24,837 nt of DNA from contig CAKQPR010000023.1 of the NCBI GenBank assembly GCA_934270565.1, positions 1-24,837 of the forward strand. Direction: 5' to 3'. A program made the position numbers and the translations under genes. Within the stretch, counting starts at the first letter, position 1. Each line of letters opens with the position of its first letter. This document shows, piece after piece, positions 14,636 to 21,692 of this stretch. Under the pieces are notes generated by a model. That model was given only the letters and a program-made list of their open reading frames with translations, searched no databases and was not told the origin of the DNA. Source of the DNA: an uncultured Clostridia bacterium (GTDB lineage Bacteria > Bacillota > Clostridia > Christensenellales > Pumilibacteraceae).

Positions 14636-16156
14636 CTATCTGACGTTAAGTTTAGCGTCGCCTATCATTTTTTTGATCTTGTTAATTTCGCTGTCCATAT
14701 CGACCGCCCCGCTCCGCTTGTTCACTTCGGGCGTAAGTCCGCTGCCGTCCGCGGCAAGCGCGCGACCGAGCGCCGCGAGCATATCGTCCGCCGAAACCTG
14801 CAAAAAGCTGTCGGGAGCCGCCCACAGAACGAGTTTGTCGCCTTTTATTTCCACCTCTTCGACCGAGCCGAGAAGCCCGAGCGCGCGAGGCGATTCGTTG
14901 AGTCTGAAATAAGTCGTTATTCTGCCCCACACGCTTCTTGCGTCCGAAGGCTTGTTTGCGGACTGCGCGGGCGGCGGTGTCGGTTCTTTGTAAGGCTGCC
15001 CCACAGGCGCGGCGAACGCAACGCCGCCTTCGAGTTTTCTCTCGAGCCGCGTAAGCCGCTCTTCTATCGCGCTGAGGTCGGGAGAAGCGAGTTTTGCCGC
15101 TTTGAGCGCCGCGCATTCGAGCGCGATACGCGGACTGACGGAATAACGAAGCTCCGTATCCACCGCCGAGAAGATGTTTACGACCGAAACGAGAAATTCG
15201 ACCGTGTAATTCTGCGCTTCTTCGCGCATCTTTTCGATTTCGTCCGCGCTTCCGAGCACGCCGCCGCCCGAAGAGACGGTTTTCAGCACCAGAAGGTCGC
15301 GGGCATACGAGCTGAGGTCCTTTGCGATAAGCCCCACGCTTTTGCCCGCCGAACAGGCTTCGTTCACGCCCGAGAGGGTCGCGCCCACGTCCGAACGGGC
15401 TATCGCCGATAAAAGCGCGCGCGTGCTTTCTCTGCCCGTCGCGCCGAGAACGCCGAGAACGTCCGAGTAAGTCAGATTGTCCGAATAATTCATGCAGCGG
15501 TCGGCTACGGACAGCATATCGCGCACCGAGCCTTCCGCCGCCGCGACTATGAGGTCGAGCGCGGAATCTTCCGCCTTTACGCCTTCCGCGGCGTAGATTT
15601 TTTCGAGATGTTCTTTGAGGATCGGCGCGGGCACAAGTCTGAAATCGAACCGCATACAGCGGCTGAGCACGGTCGCGGGGAGCTTGTGCACTTCGGTGGT
15701 CGCAAGGACGAAAACCGCATGTGCGGGCGGCTCTTCGAGCGTTTTTAACAAAGCGTTGAACGCCGCTCCCGAAAGCATATGAACCTCGTCAACGATGTAC
15801 ACTTTGTACTTGCCCGCGACGGGTGGATAAGCCACGTTATCGACGATTTCGCGGATCTGATCCACGCCGTTGTTGGACGCGGCGTCAAGCTCGATTATGT
15901 CGATATTCCCTCCCGAAAGCGCCTTGCAAACCTCGCATTTACCGCAAGGCGAGCCGTTTTCGGGGTTGAGACAGTTGATCGCGCGCGCGAAAATTCGGGC
16001 ACAGGTCGTTTTTCCCGTGCCGCGACTGCCCGTGAAAAGGTACGCGTGAGTGATTTTCCCTTTCTCGATCTGATTCACGAGCGTGCGCGTTATGTGCTGT
16101 TGTGCGATTACGTCCTCGAATTTTTGCGGACGGTATTTTCTGTATAATGCCGACAC
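14636..16156 (-). CDS. dnaX: DNA polymerase III subunit gamma/tau
   Basis: Clamp-loader ATPase of the replisome, 506 residues. The N-terminal AAA+ module shows the family opening ALYRKYRPQKFEDVIAQ, Walker A GSRGTGKT (43-50), a zinc-binding set Cys62/Cys71/Cys74/Cys77, Walker B with sensor DEVH (123-126) and the arginine-finger motif SRC (165-167). Domain III and a Pro/Ala-rich linker near residue 390 follow, then a tau-type C-terminal segment of about 100 residues. Start is GTG at 16156 with GAGGTG upstream; no ATG fits. It heads the dnaX-ybaB-recR operon and has a consensus promoter a few bases upstream, giving a leader of about 13 bases. Confidence 0.97.
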   Translation of the reverse strand: MSALYRKYRPQKFEDVIAQQHITRTLVNQIEKGKITHAYLFTGSRGTGKTTCARIFARAINCLNPENGSPCGKCEVCKALSGGNIDIIELDAASNNGVDQIREIVDNVAYPPVAGKYKVYIVDEVHMLSGAAFNALLKTLEEPPAHAVFVLATTEVHKLPATVLSRCMRFDFRLVPAPILKEHLEKIYAAEGVKAEDSALDLIVAAAEGSVRDMLSVADRCMNYSDNLTYSDVLGVLGATGRESTRALLSAIARSDVGATLSGVNEACSAGKSVGLIAKDLSSYARDLLVLKTVSSGGGVLGSADEIEKMREEAQNYTVEFLVSVVNIFSAVDTELRYSVSPRIALECAALKAAKLASPDLSAIEERLTRLERKLEGGVAFAAPVGQPYKEPTPPPAQSANKPSDARSVWGRITTYFRLNESPRALGLLGSVEEVEIKGDKLVLWAAPDSFLQVSADDMLAALGRALAADGSGLTPEVNKRSGAVDMDSEINKIKKMIGDAKLNVR

Positions 16157-16175
16157 CTTACACCTCTACCCGTTT

Positions 16176-16204
16176 ATTATATCCTAATTCTCGCCGTTTG
16201 TCAA
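16176..16204 (-). promoter_or_regulatory. Consensus sigma-A promoter of the dnaX operon
   Basis: On the minus strand a perfect TTGACA (16199-16204), 17-base spacer and perfect TATAAT (16176-16181). Transcription should start near 16169. Confidence 0.9.
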
Positions 16205-16240
16205 GGGCGCGGAGCACGTTAAGCGCGCGTGCGCGCCTGT

Positions 16241-16276
16241 AAAAAAAACAAGCGGCTTCGCAGGGGAAACCGCTCG
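16241..16276 (-). terminator. Strong Rho-independent terminator of the ABC exporter operon
   Basis: Read on the minus strand, an 11-bp stem (16266-16276 with 16249-16259, two G-U pairs) and a 6-base loop are followed by eight T (16241-16248). A second copy with a fully paired lower stem exists at 20253-20286. Confidence 0.88.
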
Positions 16277-16313
16277 TTTACGTTTCATAATGATTTTTCT
16301 TGCCTCATGGCGG

Positions 16314-17207
16314 TCACGCGCGTTTGCGGAGCACGTTTATGAGCACGAACGCGCCGATAAGAAGAGCGGTCGCGCCGAGGGTGACGGCGTACATAGCGCC
16401 GATCGAAACCGTGTTGCCGAAGAACGAAATATTGCAGTCGATGCTTTCTTTGATACCTTCGACCACTTCGGAGGGGAAGCCGACCGCGCTCATTTCGCGG
16501 AAAACGCCGCCGAGGCAGTGGTTGCGGATAAGCGAAGTGCCGTAAGTTCCCGGGAGAAGCGACAGGACTTTCTGAAGTCCGCTACCGAACTGGTTTATGG
16601 GCATATACGCGCCGCAGATGAAGCCGTAACCCGCGCTGACTACCGTGCCGACAGCCGAAGCCTGCCCGCTCGAAGTGAGGAACACGTTTACGACGGAAGC
16701 GAGCGCCGTTCCGAACATCGTAAGGATCACTACGTCGAGAATTATCAGCATAACGTCGCCGAACGAAAGATACCAGCCGTTGATCGCAAGGTAAATAAAG
16801 CACGCGCCCGTTGCGACAAGGCTGACGATAACGGTTGTAAGGAGCGTGCCGACGTAGTACGAGCTTGCCACGACCGAGCGGCGCACGGGCGTAACGAGCA
16901 TATCCTTACGCGCGCCGTTTACCTTGTCCTGCACCATAAGAAGGTTCGCGCAGAACGAAACGGTTACGCAGCTTACCGCCAGAAGCGAGCTCATAAGCTG
17001 CCCGCCCACGGTCGCCGAAATCAGTTTTTCGTCTATGGTAAATCCTTCGGGGAGTGCGGAAGCGAAACTGTCGCGGTAGATTTTCGCGAGGAAAGTCGCG
17101 TAAAGAACGAGCAGAATTATCGGGGTGATGAGCGACGTGAAAAACATTCCCTTGTCCTTAAAGAACATTTTCACGTTGCGTTTCGTAAGGCTTAAAAATG
17201 TATTCAT
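16314..17207 (-). CDS. ABC-2 type transporter permease
   Basis: A 297-residue membrane component of an ABC exporter. It has about six hydrophobic segments in the ABC-2 arrangement: one after the short cytoplasmic N-terminus (FFTSLITPIILLVLYATF), an extracellular loop, then a group including LMSSLLAVSCVTVSFCANLLMVQDKVNGARKDMLVTPVRR, a pattern typical of DrrB/YadH-like permeases. The final segment is GAMYAVTLGATALLIGAFVLINVLRKRA. The ATG overlaps the ATPase stop (TGATG), with GGGAGG at the proper distance inside the ATPase gene, so the two subunits are translationally coupled. The exported substrate (drug, lipid or peptide) cannot be inferred. Its last 42 codons and terminator recur in inverted orientation at 20085-20286. 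Confidence 0.92.
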   Translation of the reverse strand: MNTFLSLTKRNVKMFFKDKGMFFTSLITPIILLVLYATFLAKIYRDSFASALPEGFTIDEKLISATVGGQLMSSLLAVSCVTVSFCANLLMVQDKVNGARKDMLVTPVRRSVVASSYYVGTLLTTVIVSLVATGACFIYLAINGWYLSFGDVMLIILDVVILTMFGTALASVVNVFLTSSGQASAVGTVVSAGYGFICGAYMPINQFGSGLQKVLSLLPGTYGTSLIRNHCLGGVFREMSAVGFPSEVVEGIKESIDCNISFFGNTVSIGAMYAVTLGATALLIGAFVLINVLRKRA

Positions 17208-18115
17208 CAGTTGCCTCCCACGAGTTTTTTGCCTGTAACGGCGAGGAAAACGTCGTCCATTTTACCCTTCGTTATCTCGAAATCGGAGAAAAGCTCGGGA
17301 TGCGCGATTATCAGGTCGCGCGCGGCGGCGGTGTCTTTCACCGCGATACGAACCGCGTCGCGTATGTTTTCGGTGGGAAGTCCGAGCTTCGCGATCGCCG
17401 CTTCGTCGGGGTTGTAAACCGTGATAAAATCGCCCGTATACTTGTTTTTGAGTTCGAGCGGTGTGCCTTCCGCCACGATTTTGCCCGCGTCGAGTATCAC
17501 GACGTAATCGGCGTCGGCGGCTTCTTCCATATAATGCGTGGTAAGGAAAACCGTCATGCCGTCGCGCTTGCGGAGGTTTTCGACGACTTCCCAGAGCGTT
17601 TTTCTCGTCTGCGGGTCGAGACCGGTAGTCGGCTCGTCGAGGATCAGAATTTTCGGGCGATGGATAAGCGCACGGGCTACGTCTATGCGCCTTCTTTGTC
17701 CGCCGCTGAGTTTGCCGAGCGTGCGGTTCATAAGGTTTTTGAATTCGAGCAGCTCGCCGAGCTCTTCGATCCGTGCGGTCGCGGCTTTGCCGGTGATCCC
17801 GTAAAGCGCCGCCCGCGAGTAAAGATTGTCGCGTACCGTCAGCGCGCCGTCAAGCACAGAGCTTTGAAAAACAACGCCGATGTCGCGCGTAACCGCTTTT
17901 ACGCCGTCGTCGATATCGTTGCCGTTGACTATTACCTTGCCGCCGTCCTTGGAGAGCGTACCGCACATTATCGAAATAGTCGTCGATTTGCCCGCGCCGT
18001 TTACGCCGAGGAACGCGAAAAGTTCGCCGCTCGTCACGCGGAACGATAAATCGTTCACCGCCTTGACTTCGCCGAACGTCTTGGTAAGATGCGATATTTC
18101 TATCACGTTTTCCAC
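17207..18115 (-). CDS. ABC transporter ATP-binding protein (DrrA-like exporter)
   Basis: A 302-residue ATPase that energises the adjoining ABC-2 permease. Walker A is GVNGAGKST (37-45), Q-loop Gln84, signature LSGGQRRR (136-143), Walker B ILILDEPT (156-163) and the switch His194 in LTTHYMEEA. A C-terminal extension of about 80 residues follows, as in drug/antibiotic exporter ATPases. I chose GTG 18115, with AAGGAG 8 bases upstream; the frame extends 13 codons further to an ATG that falls in the promoter's downstream edge. It is the first gene of a two-gene operon with its own promoter. Confidence 0.95.
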   Translation of the reverse strand: MENVIEISHLTKTFGEVKAVNDLSFRVTSGELFAFLGVNGAGKSTTISIMCGTLSKDGGKVIVNGNDIDDGVKAVTRDIGVVFQSSVLDGALTVRDNLYSRAALYGITGKAATARIEELGELLEFKNLMNRTLGKLSGGQRRRIDVARALIHRPKILILDEPTTGLDPQTRKTLWEVVENLRKRDGMTVFLTTHYMEEAADADYVVILDAGKIVAEGTPLELKNKYTGDFITVYNPDEAAIAKLGLPTENIRDAVRIAVKDTAAARDLIIAHPELFSDFEITKGKMDDVFLAVTGKKLVGGN

Positions 18116-18145
18116 TTTATTTCTCCTTATTCGTTCTACTCGGAT

Positions 18146-18175
18146 ATTATACAACTTTTACCGCGCGATTGTCAA
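18146..18175 (-). promoter_or_regulatory. Promoter of the ABC exporter operon
   Basis: On the minus strand TTGACA (18170-18175), 18 bases, then TATAAT (18146-18151), about 30 bases upstream of the GTG start. Confidence 0.82.
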
Positions 18176-18260
18176 CGCCGTCGGCAGTACTTAGCGTTAA
18201 AAACTCATTAAAATTGATTATATTCGCCCGAAATCGCGCGTTTTCACAATCCGAAAACGA

Positions 18261-18289
18261 TTGACTTTTTTCCGATACGGTGGTATAAT
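18261..18289 (+). promoter_or_regulatory. Promoter of tRNA-Gly
   Basis: TTGACT at 18261-18266, 17 bases, then TATAAT at 18284-18289; transcription should begin about 30 bases before the mature tRNA. Confidence 0.85.
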
Positions 18290-18325
18290 ACCTCTCGTAA
18301 TCGAAAATTCCGATCGATTTCATAT

Positions 18326-18399
18326 GCAGGTGTAGTTCATCGGTAGAATAAAAGCTTCCCAAGCTTTGGAGGTGGGTTCGACTCCCATCACCTGCTCCA
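18326..18399 (+). tRNA. tRNA-Gly (anticodon CCC)
   Basis: Acceptor arms GCAGGTG and CACCTGC pair perfectly; the discriminator is T and CCA is encoded (18397-18399). The anticodon arm AAAGC-TTCCCAA-GCTTT gives CCC. The T-arm contains GGTTCGACTCC. A terminator follows 4 bases later. The last 15 bases of the gene recur at 18766-18780. Confidence 0.93.
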
Positions 18400-18461
18400 A
18401 AACCCCGCTCGAAAGAGCGGGGTTTTTAAGCAGGTGCGAAAGAGCGAAGCCCGTCCGTCAA
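18385..18461 (+). repeat. Direct repeat copy 1: tRNA-Gly 3' end plus terminator
   Basis: A 77-base segment beginning in the T-arm of tRNA-Gly and including CCA and the terminator. It is repeated at 18766-18842 with only two differences (CGAAAG/CAAAAG in the loop, AAGC/AAGT after the T-run). Confidence 0.9.
18403..18427 (+). terminator. Rho-independent terminator of tRNA-Gly
   Basis: An 8-bp GC-rich stem CCCCGCTC/GAGCGGGG with a GAAA loop, followed by TTTTT (18423-18427). Confidence 0.9.
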
Positions 18462-18761
18462 AGCACGAATAAAATTGTAAAAATTTAGTCGAACGCACGC
18501 AGCAAGTAAACACGAACACCCCAAATACTTGCCCGCGGGGGCTTCCCCGCCGGTGGTTCGCGGGCGCGCAAGCGACCAAGGGGAGCAACCGCAAGGTTGC
18601 GTACCGCCCGTCAAAGCACGAATACAAATTGTAAAAATTTAGTCGAACGCACGCAGCACGTAAACACGAACACCACAAATACTTGCCCGCGGGGGCTTCC
18701 CCGCCGGTGGTTCGCGGTCGCGCAAGCGACCAAGGGGAGCAACCGCAAGGTTGCGTACCGC
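18455..18761. repeat. Two tandem copies of a 153-bp non-coding repeat
   Basis: Copy one is 18455-18607 (153 bases) and copy two 18608-18761 (154 bases), nearly identical apart from a one-base insertion near 18624 and a few substitutions (e.g. CAGCAAG/CAGCACG, GCGGGCGC/GCGGTCGC). Each ends with GC-rich short palindromes, including CCCGCGGGG and AACCGCAAGGTT. I see no credible gene: reading frames across the unit have no ribosome site or recognisable product. Only 18843-18899 remains before the next gene, and nothing is seen there. Confidence 0.88.
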
Positions 18762-18765
18762 CCGT

Positions 18766-18842
18766 CCATCACCTGCTCCAAAACCCCGCTCAAAAGAGCG
18801 GGGTTTTTAAGTAGGTGCGAAAGAGCGAAGCCCGTCCGTCAA
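18766..18842 (+). repeat. Direct repeat copy 2: displaced tRNA-Gly tail plus terminator
   Basis: 75 of 77 bases match 18385-18461. The terminator copy (stem 18784-18791 with 18796-18803, AAAA loop, TTTTT to 18808) is intact. The tRNA part is only the last 15 bases, so no second functional tRNA exists here. Confidence 0.9.
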
Positions 18843-18899
18843 GGTTCGTATAGCCCACGCCCGAACAAACGAGTGTAAATACGACAACGGAAAGTTTTT

Positions 18900-19808
18900 C
18901 TATATGCACAACAACGCGATACCCGCCAAGCCCGCGATTAAACCTATTATTTGATTTTTTGAAAGTTTTTCCTTGAATATAACGAAAGAAAAAACGACCG
19001 ACGCGATCAGAGGCACTCCGTTTACGATCGGAAAAAATACCGCGCTTTCGATTTTGCCCGACAGATACAGATTAATTATATTCATTATCGCAGTCATCAA
19101 CCCCATCAGACACAGCGAAACCATTATCGTCAAAAAACCGCCTTTGCTTTCCGCGTCCGCGCCGCTCTTTTTTTCTTTATTCCTGTAAATAAAGTAAATT
19201 ATAAACGATAAAACCGTCGAAAACGCAAAAGCAATCATTAAAAACCCCATAAGTTCGTCTTTTGCGTTCGTGCTTTGATGCCACTTCTGGAGAAGCCCCA
19301 CCGACGCGGACAACAGCATCGACGCAACCGACAACACAAACCACTTTACGTTGGGTTTGCCGACGGATTGATTTTTGTAATTGACGGACATTGCCATGCT
19401 TGCGAACATAAACGCGATGCCGATATATTTCCACACCGAAGGCGCTGGGTCGCTGAATATCAAGTACCCCGATATTGCCGTAATAACGGTCGAAAAATTC
19501 GCTATTACGGTCGTGTACGACCACGGTCCGATATTTATCGCCTTAGAATTCACTATACCCTGCGCCAGCGTCGCAATCCCGAACAACAGCCCCAGAACTA
19601 TCGTCAACGCCGAAAGCGCAAAACTAAACTTTTCGATTATGCATATAATCAGACAGACGAAAGCGCAAACCACTGCGTTTTTCAGATAGTAGCCGCTCTC
19701 CGCTTTGATATATTTGCGTATATAATACGTGGAATACAACCCGTAAACGACTGAATCTATTAAAGTAATAACAAGCAGTAAGAGGGGTGAAAAACCGGAC
19801 AAAAACAT
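18900..19808 (-). CDS. EamA/DMT-superfamily transporter
   Basis: A 302-residue integral membrane protein with about ten hydrophobic segments arranged as two five-helix EamA-like halves. The first half includes LFGIATLAQGIVNSKAINIGPWSYTTVIANFSTVITAISGYLIFSDPAP and the second AVFFPIVNGVPLIASVVFSFVIFKEKLSKNQIIGLIAGLAGIALL, the usual closing pattern of drug/metabolite transporters. A charged loop (YRNKEKKSGADAESKG) lies between them. ATG 19808 is chosen for the GGAG about 8 bases upstream; an in-frame TTG 6 codons earlier is less likely. The substrate is unknown; family members export amino acids, sugars or nucleotide-sugar-like compounds. Its promoter at 19910-19938 leaves a leader of about 95 bases. 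Confidence 0.87.
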   Translation of the reverse strand: MFLSGFSPLLLLVITLIDSVVYGLYSTYYIRKYIKAESGYYLKNAVVCAFVCLIICIIEKFSFALSALTIVLGLLFGIATLAQGIVNSKAINIGPWSYTTVIANFSTVITAISGYLIFSDPAPSVWKYIGIAFMFASMAMSVNYKNQSVGKPNVKWFVLSVASMLLSASVGLLQKWHQSTNAKDELMGFLMIAFAFSTVLSFIIYFIYRNKEKKSGADAESKGGFLTIMVSLCLMGLMTAIMNIINLYLSGKIESAVFFPIVNGVPLIASVVFSFVIFKEKLSKNQIIGLIAGLAGIALLCI

Positions 19809-19909
19809 ACCTGGCTCCGTGCGCAAAATCTTTTATAAATCGGCAAAATTCAACCGTCGGTCGGGGATTAGCGCATGCGCTTGCGCTCCTAAAACAAAAC
19901 CGCTCGCTA

Positions 19910-19938
19910 ATTATAGCACACTCGTCGGACGTATGCAA
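19910..19938 (-). promoter_or_regulatory. Promoter of the EamA transporter gene
   Basis: On the minus strand TTGCAT (19933-19938), 17 bases, then a perfect TATAAT (19910-19915) with a TGC extended -10. The leader includes an AGCGCAtGCGCT-type self-complementary stretch near 19870-19885. Confidence 0.75.
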
Positions 19939-20084
19939 TGTCATAAATACCGCTTTTAATGGAAAATAATACGCGTTCGGACGTAAAATCGTTTATTTAA
20001 CCTCACTGTCGCCCTTAATACCATATGGTGCGCGAATTTCGCCGAACTCCGCTTTAAGGTCGCGAAAACTCATAGTTTTAAGCG

Positions 20085-20215
20085 GCATCGACTGCAATAT
20101 TTCTTTCTTCGGCAACTCGGTTTCGATCGGCGCTATGTACGCCGTCACCCTCGGCGCGACCGCTCTTCTTATCGGCGCGTTCGTGCTTATAAACGTGCTC
20201 CGTAAGCGCGCGTGA
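20085..20215 (+). pseudogene. C-terminal relic of a paralogous ABC-2 permease
   Basis: Frame +, codons 20087-20215, encodes 42 residues (IDCNISFFGNSVSIGAMYAV... to VLRKRA and stop). They match the C-terminus of the intact permease at 16314-17207 in 41 positions. The five codon differences that I can see are four synonymous changes and one Thr-to-Ser. The region upstream (19939-20084) has no matching permease sequence and no start, so only the tail survives. The copy is inverted relative to the parent and keeps its downstream terminator. On the minus strand this interval also opens a frame ending at 19993 (last residues MSFRDLKAEFGEIRAPYGIKGDSEVK); I do not recognise it and it has no support. 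Confidence 0.88.
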
Positions 20216-20252
20216 CCTTCGGGCGGCAAGAAAAATCATTATAAAACGTAAA

Positions 20253-20286
20253 CGAGCGGTTTCCCCTGCGAAGCCGCTCGTTTTTT
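20253..20286 (+). terminator. Duplicated, fully paired copy of the ABC operon terminator
   Basis: Stem CGAGCGGTTTC (20253-20263) with GAAGCCGCTCG (20270-20280), loop CCCTGC, then six T. The G-U pair of the parent at the lower stem has become G-C here. It now lies 35 bases from the convergent hydrolase gene stop and may end that transcript as well. Confidence 0.82.
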
Positions 20287-20320
20287 CTGTGTTATGCAAA
20301 GCACCGCCGAAATATTCTCT

Positions 20321-21499
20321 TCAGTCGAGGTAGCGGCTCGGGGAGAATTTTGCGAGGCGGATATGTTTGCGGTCGATCGTATATGACATAGCGAGTTCGT
20401 CGCCGAAGTACTGCACGAACGGATAGAAACAGCTCGTATGCATATGCGCCCGTAGCATGACTTCGCTTTTGGTAATGTCGTCGCGGTTTATCCTCACTAT
20501 TCCGATATGCTGTCTGTCAACGGGCGCATGGAACAGGTACAGATTGCCGTTATATTCGATAAAATCGGAGCGCGACTGGCAATCGTCGATAAGAACGGGC
20601 GCGCTCCACGACTTTTCGATCAGGTCGTAAACGGTAAGAAAACCGTAAGGCGATTCGTCGTACTGACGGACGAAATAAAAACACTTGTCGCCCGAAACGT
20701 AAGTCGCGTTTTCCCACTTCGACTCGTTGGGGAAATCGGGCTGAGCGACGTATTCCCACGTTATGAGGTCGGCACTTTTGATAATGCAGGTAAAATCCCC
20801 GCTGTACGCGCCCGTATAATAATAGGTAACGCCGTTTTCGACGCGCGATGACAGTTTCTGCATAATCCCCACGTCGTTGAACATACGCTTGTAACCGATC
20901 CCGTTCGCCGTAAGCGCGCTCCGTATTCCGCTCGCGCTGAAATCGTTCACGACCTCGCCGACCTTAAATCTGTTTACGCCGACTTCGCTCATCTTTCGGT
21001 CTTTCAAGGAAAACGTGCGGTAAAAGCGGTAGTAGTTTTCGTCGGTGCGCGCCGTCCACATTATGAAAATCGTATCGGGATCCTTGCTCATCATAATCGT
21101 ATCGTAAACGCGGTCGATGATCTTGCCCGAGCACTCGTCGCCCGCCGCCTGAACGTCGAAAAACACCTTGTTTTCGGGATCGCTTTCCGGGCAATAAACA
21201 AATCGCGCGGTCTGGAACTCGGGGTTTTCCTCGGGATCTTTCGTGTTCGCGTAATACGTCATATAGATCGTGCCGTCCATAACCGCGAACGTGGAAACGT
21301 GCGCCATTTTATCCCCCGCTTTCTCGAAGTCGGCAACGAACCGCTCCTCGATTTCGGCGGCGAAAGCCTCGCCCTTGTCGTAACACCCGCGCGGAATTTT
21401 TTCGCCTATCACCGCCGCCGCGGTTTCTATCTTTTCGCGCGGAAAAACCACAGGCTCGTTGTCCGTTACGTAATCGTCCGTAAAAATACTCTTTTTCAT
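20321..21499 (-). CDS. Predicted beta-propeller glycosidase (sialidase/GH43-like)
   Basis: A 392-residue protein with repeated short beta-strand units of the type D-G-T-I-Y-M-T-Y, S-G-D-K-C-F-Y-F-V-R-Q and Y-N-G-N-L-Y-L-F-H-A-P, separated by about 50-60 residues, typical of five-bladed propeller hydrolases. Acidic residues at strand ends (STFAVMDG, TARTDENYY, NDVGIMQKL, CQSRSDFIEYNG) could serve catalysis. I cannot separate a sialidase-type from a GH43/GH117-type enzyme by eye. No signal peptide is visible. ATG 21499 follows AAAGGAGAG at good spacing; the longer frame to 21574 crosses the promoter. It is divergent from an AraC regulator and near a GH127 gene, so it probably belongs to one plant- or host-glycan locus. 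Confidence 0.65.
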   Translation of the reverse strand: MKKSIFTDDYVTDNEPVVFPREKIETAAAVIGEKIPRGCYDKGEAFAAEIEERFVADFEKAGDKMAHVSTFAVMDGTIYMTYYANTKDPEENPEFQTARFVYCPESDPENKVFFDVQAAGDECSGKIIDRVYDTIMMSKDPDTIFIMWTARTDENYYRFYRTFSLKDRKMSEVGVNRFKVGEVVNDFSASGIRSALTANGIGYKRMFNDVGIMQKLSSRVENGVTYYYTGAYSGDFTCIIKSADLITWEYVAQPDFPNESKWENATYVSGDKCFYFVRQYDESPYGFLTVYDLIEKSWSAPVLIDDCQSRSDFIEYNGNLYLFHAPVDRQHIGIVRINRDDITKSEVMLRAHMHTSCFYPFVQYFGDELAMSYTIDRKHIRLAKFSPSRYLD

Positions 21500-21518
21500 A
21501 CTGTCTCTCCTTTCCTCT

Positions 21519-21548
21519 ATTATAACTCCGTCCGGACATTTACCGCAA
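21519..21548 (-). promoter_or_regulatory. Promoter of the beta-propeller hydrolase gene
   Basis: On the minus strand TATAAT (21519-21524) with TTGCGG (21543-21548) 18 bases upstream. The -35 match is weak, as expected for an activator-dependent promoter. Confidence 0.55.
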
Positions 21549-21642
21549 TATCGCATCTTGGATAAAAATAACACAATCTTGGCAAAAACAGACCGATTAA
21601 GACTTTATTCGCCGCGAAAATAACTTTTTCTTGCGAAAAGGC

Positions 21643-21672
21643 TTGACGGATTACGTCGGAAAATGTTACAAT
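21643..21672 (+). promoter_or_regulatory. Promoter of the second AraC regulator gene
   Basis: TTGACG at 21643-21648, 18 bases, then TACAAT at 21667-21672 with a TG extended -10. The leader is short, about 14 bases to ATG 21693. Confidence 0.7.
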
Positions 21673-21692
21673 TCGGGCAAGGAGACAAGCAT

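Noticed and set aside
16205..16240. Alternating GCGCGCGTGCGCGC and a GCGGAGCACGTT word shared with the permease gene
   Set aside because: Short, GC-rich and explicable by composition; the shared 12-mer alone does not establish a duplication.
14561..18049. Long plus-strand frames opposite dnaX, the ABC permease and the ABC ATPase
   Set aside because: Same antisense-shadow effect; the minus-strand genes carry complete catalytic motifs and proper starts.
18385..18842. CRISPR array or second tRNA-Gly gene
   Set aside because: Repeats are 153 and 77 bases with only two copies each and no short regular spacers; only 15 bases of tRNA are present in the second copy.
18388..18878. Short frames across the tandem repeat region
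   Set aside because: They repeat the same low-information peptide in both repeat copies, lack ribosome sites and cross the tRNA terminator.
19993..20299. Minus-strand frames opposite the permease relic
   Set aside because: They are the antisense of duplicated permease sequence; the same antisense peptide appears at 16300-16545.
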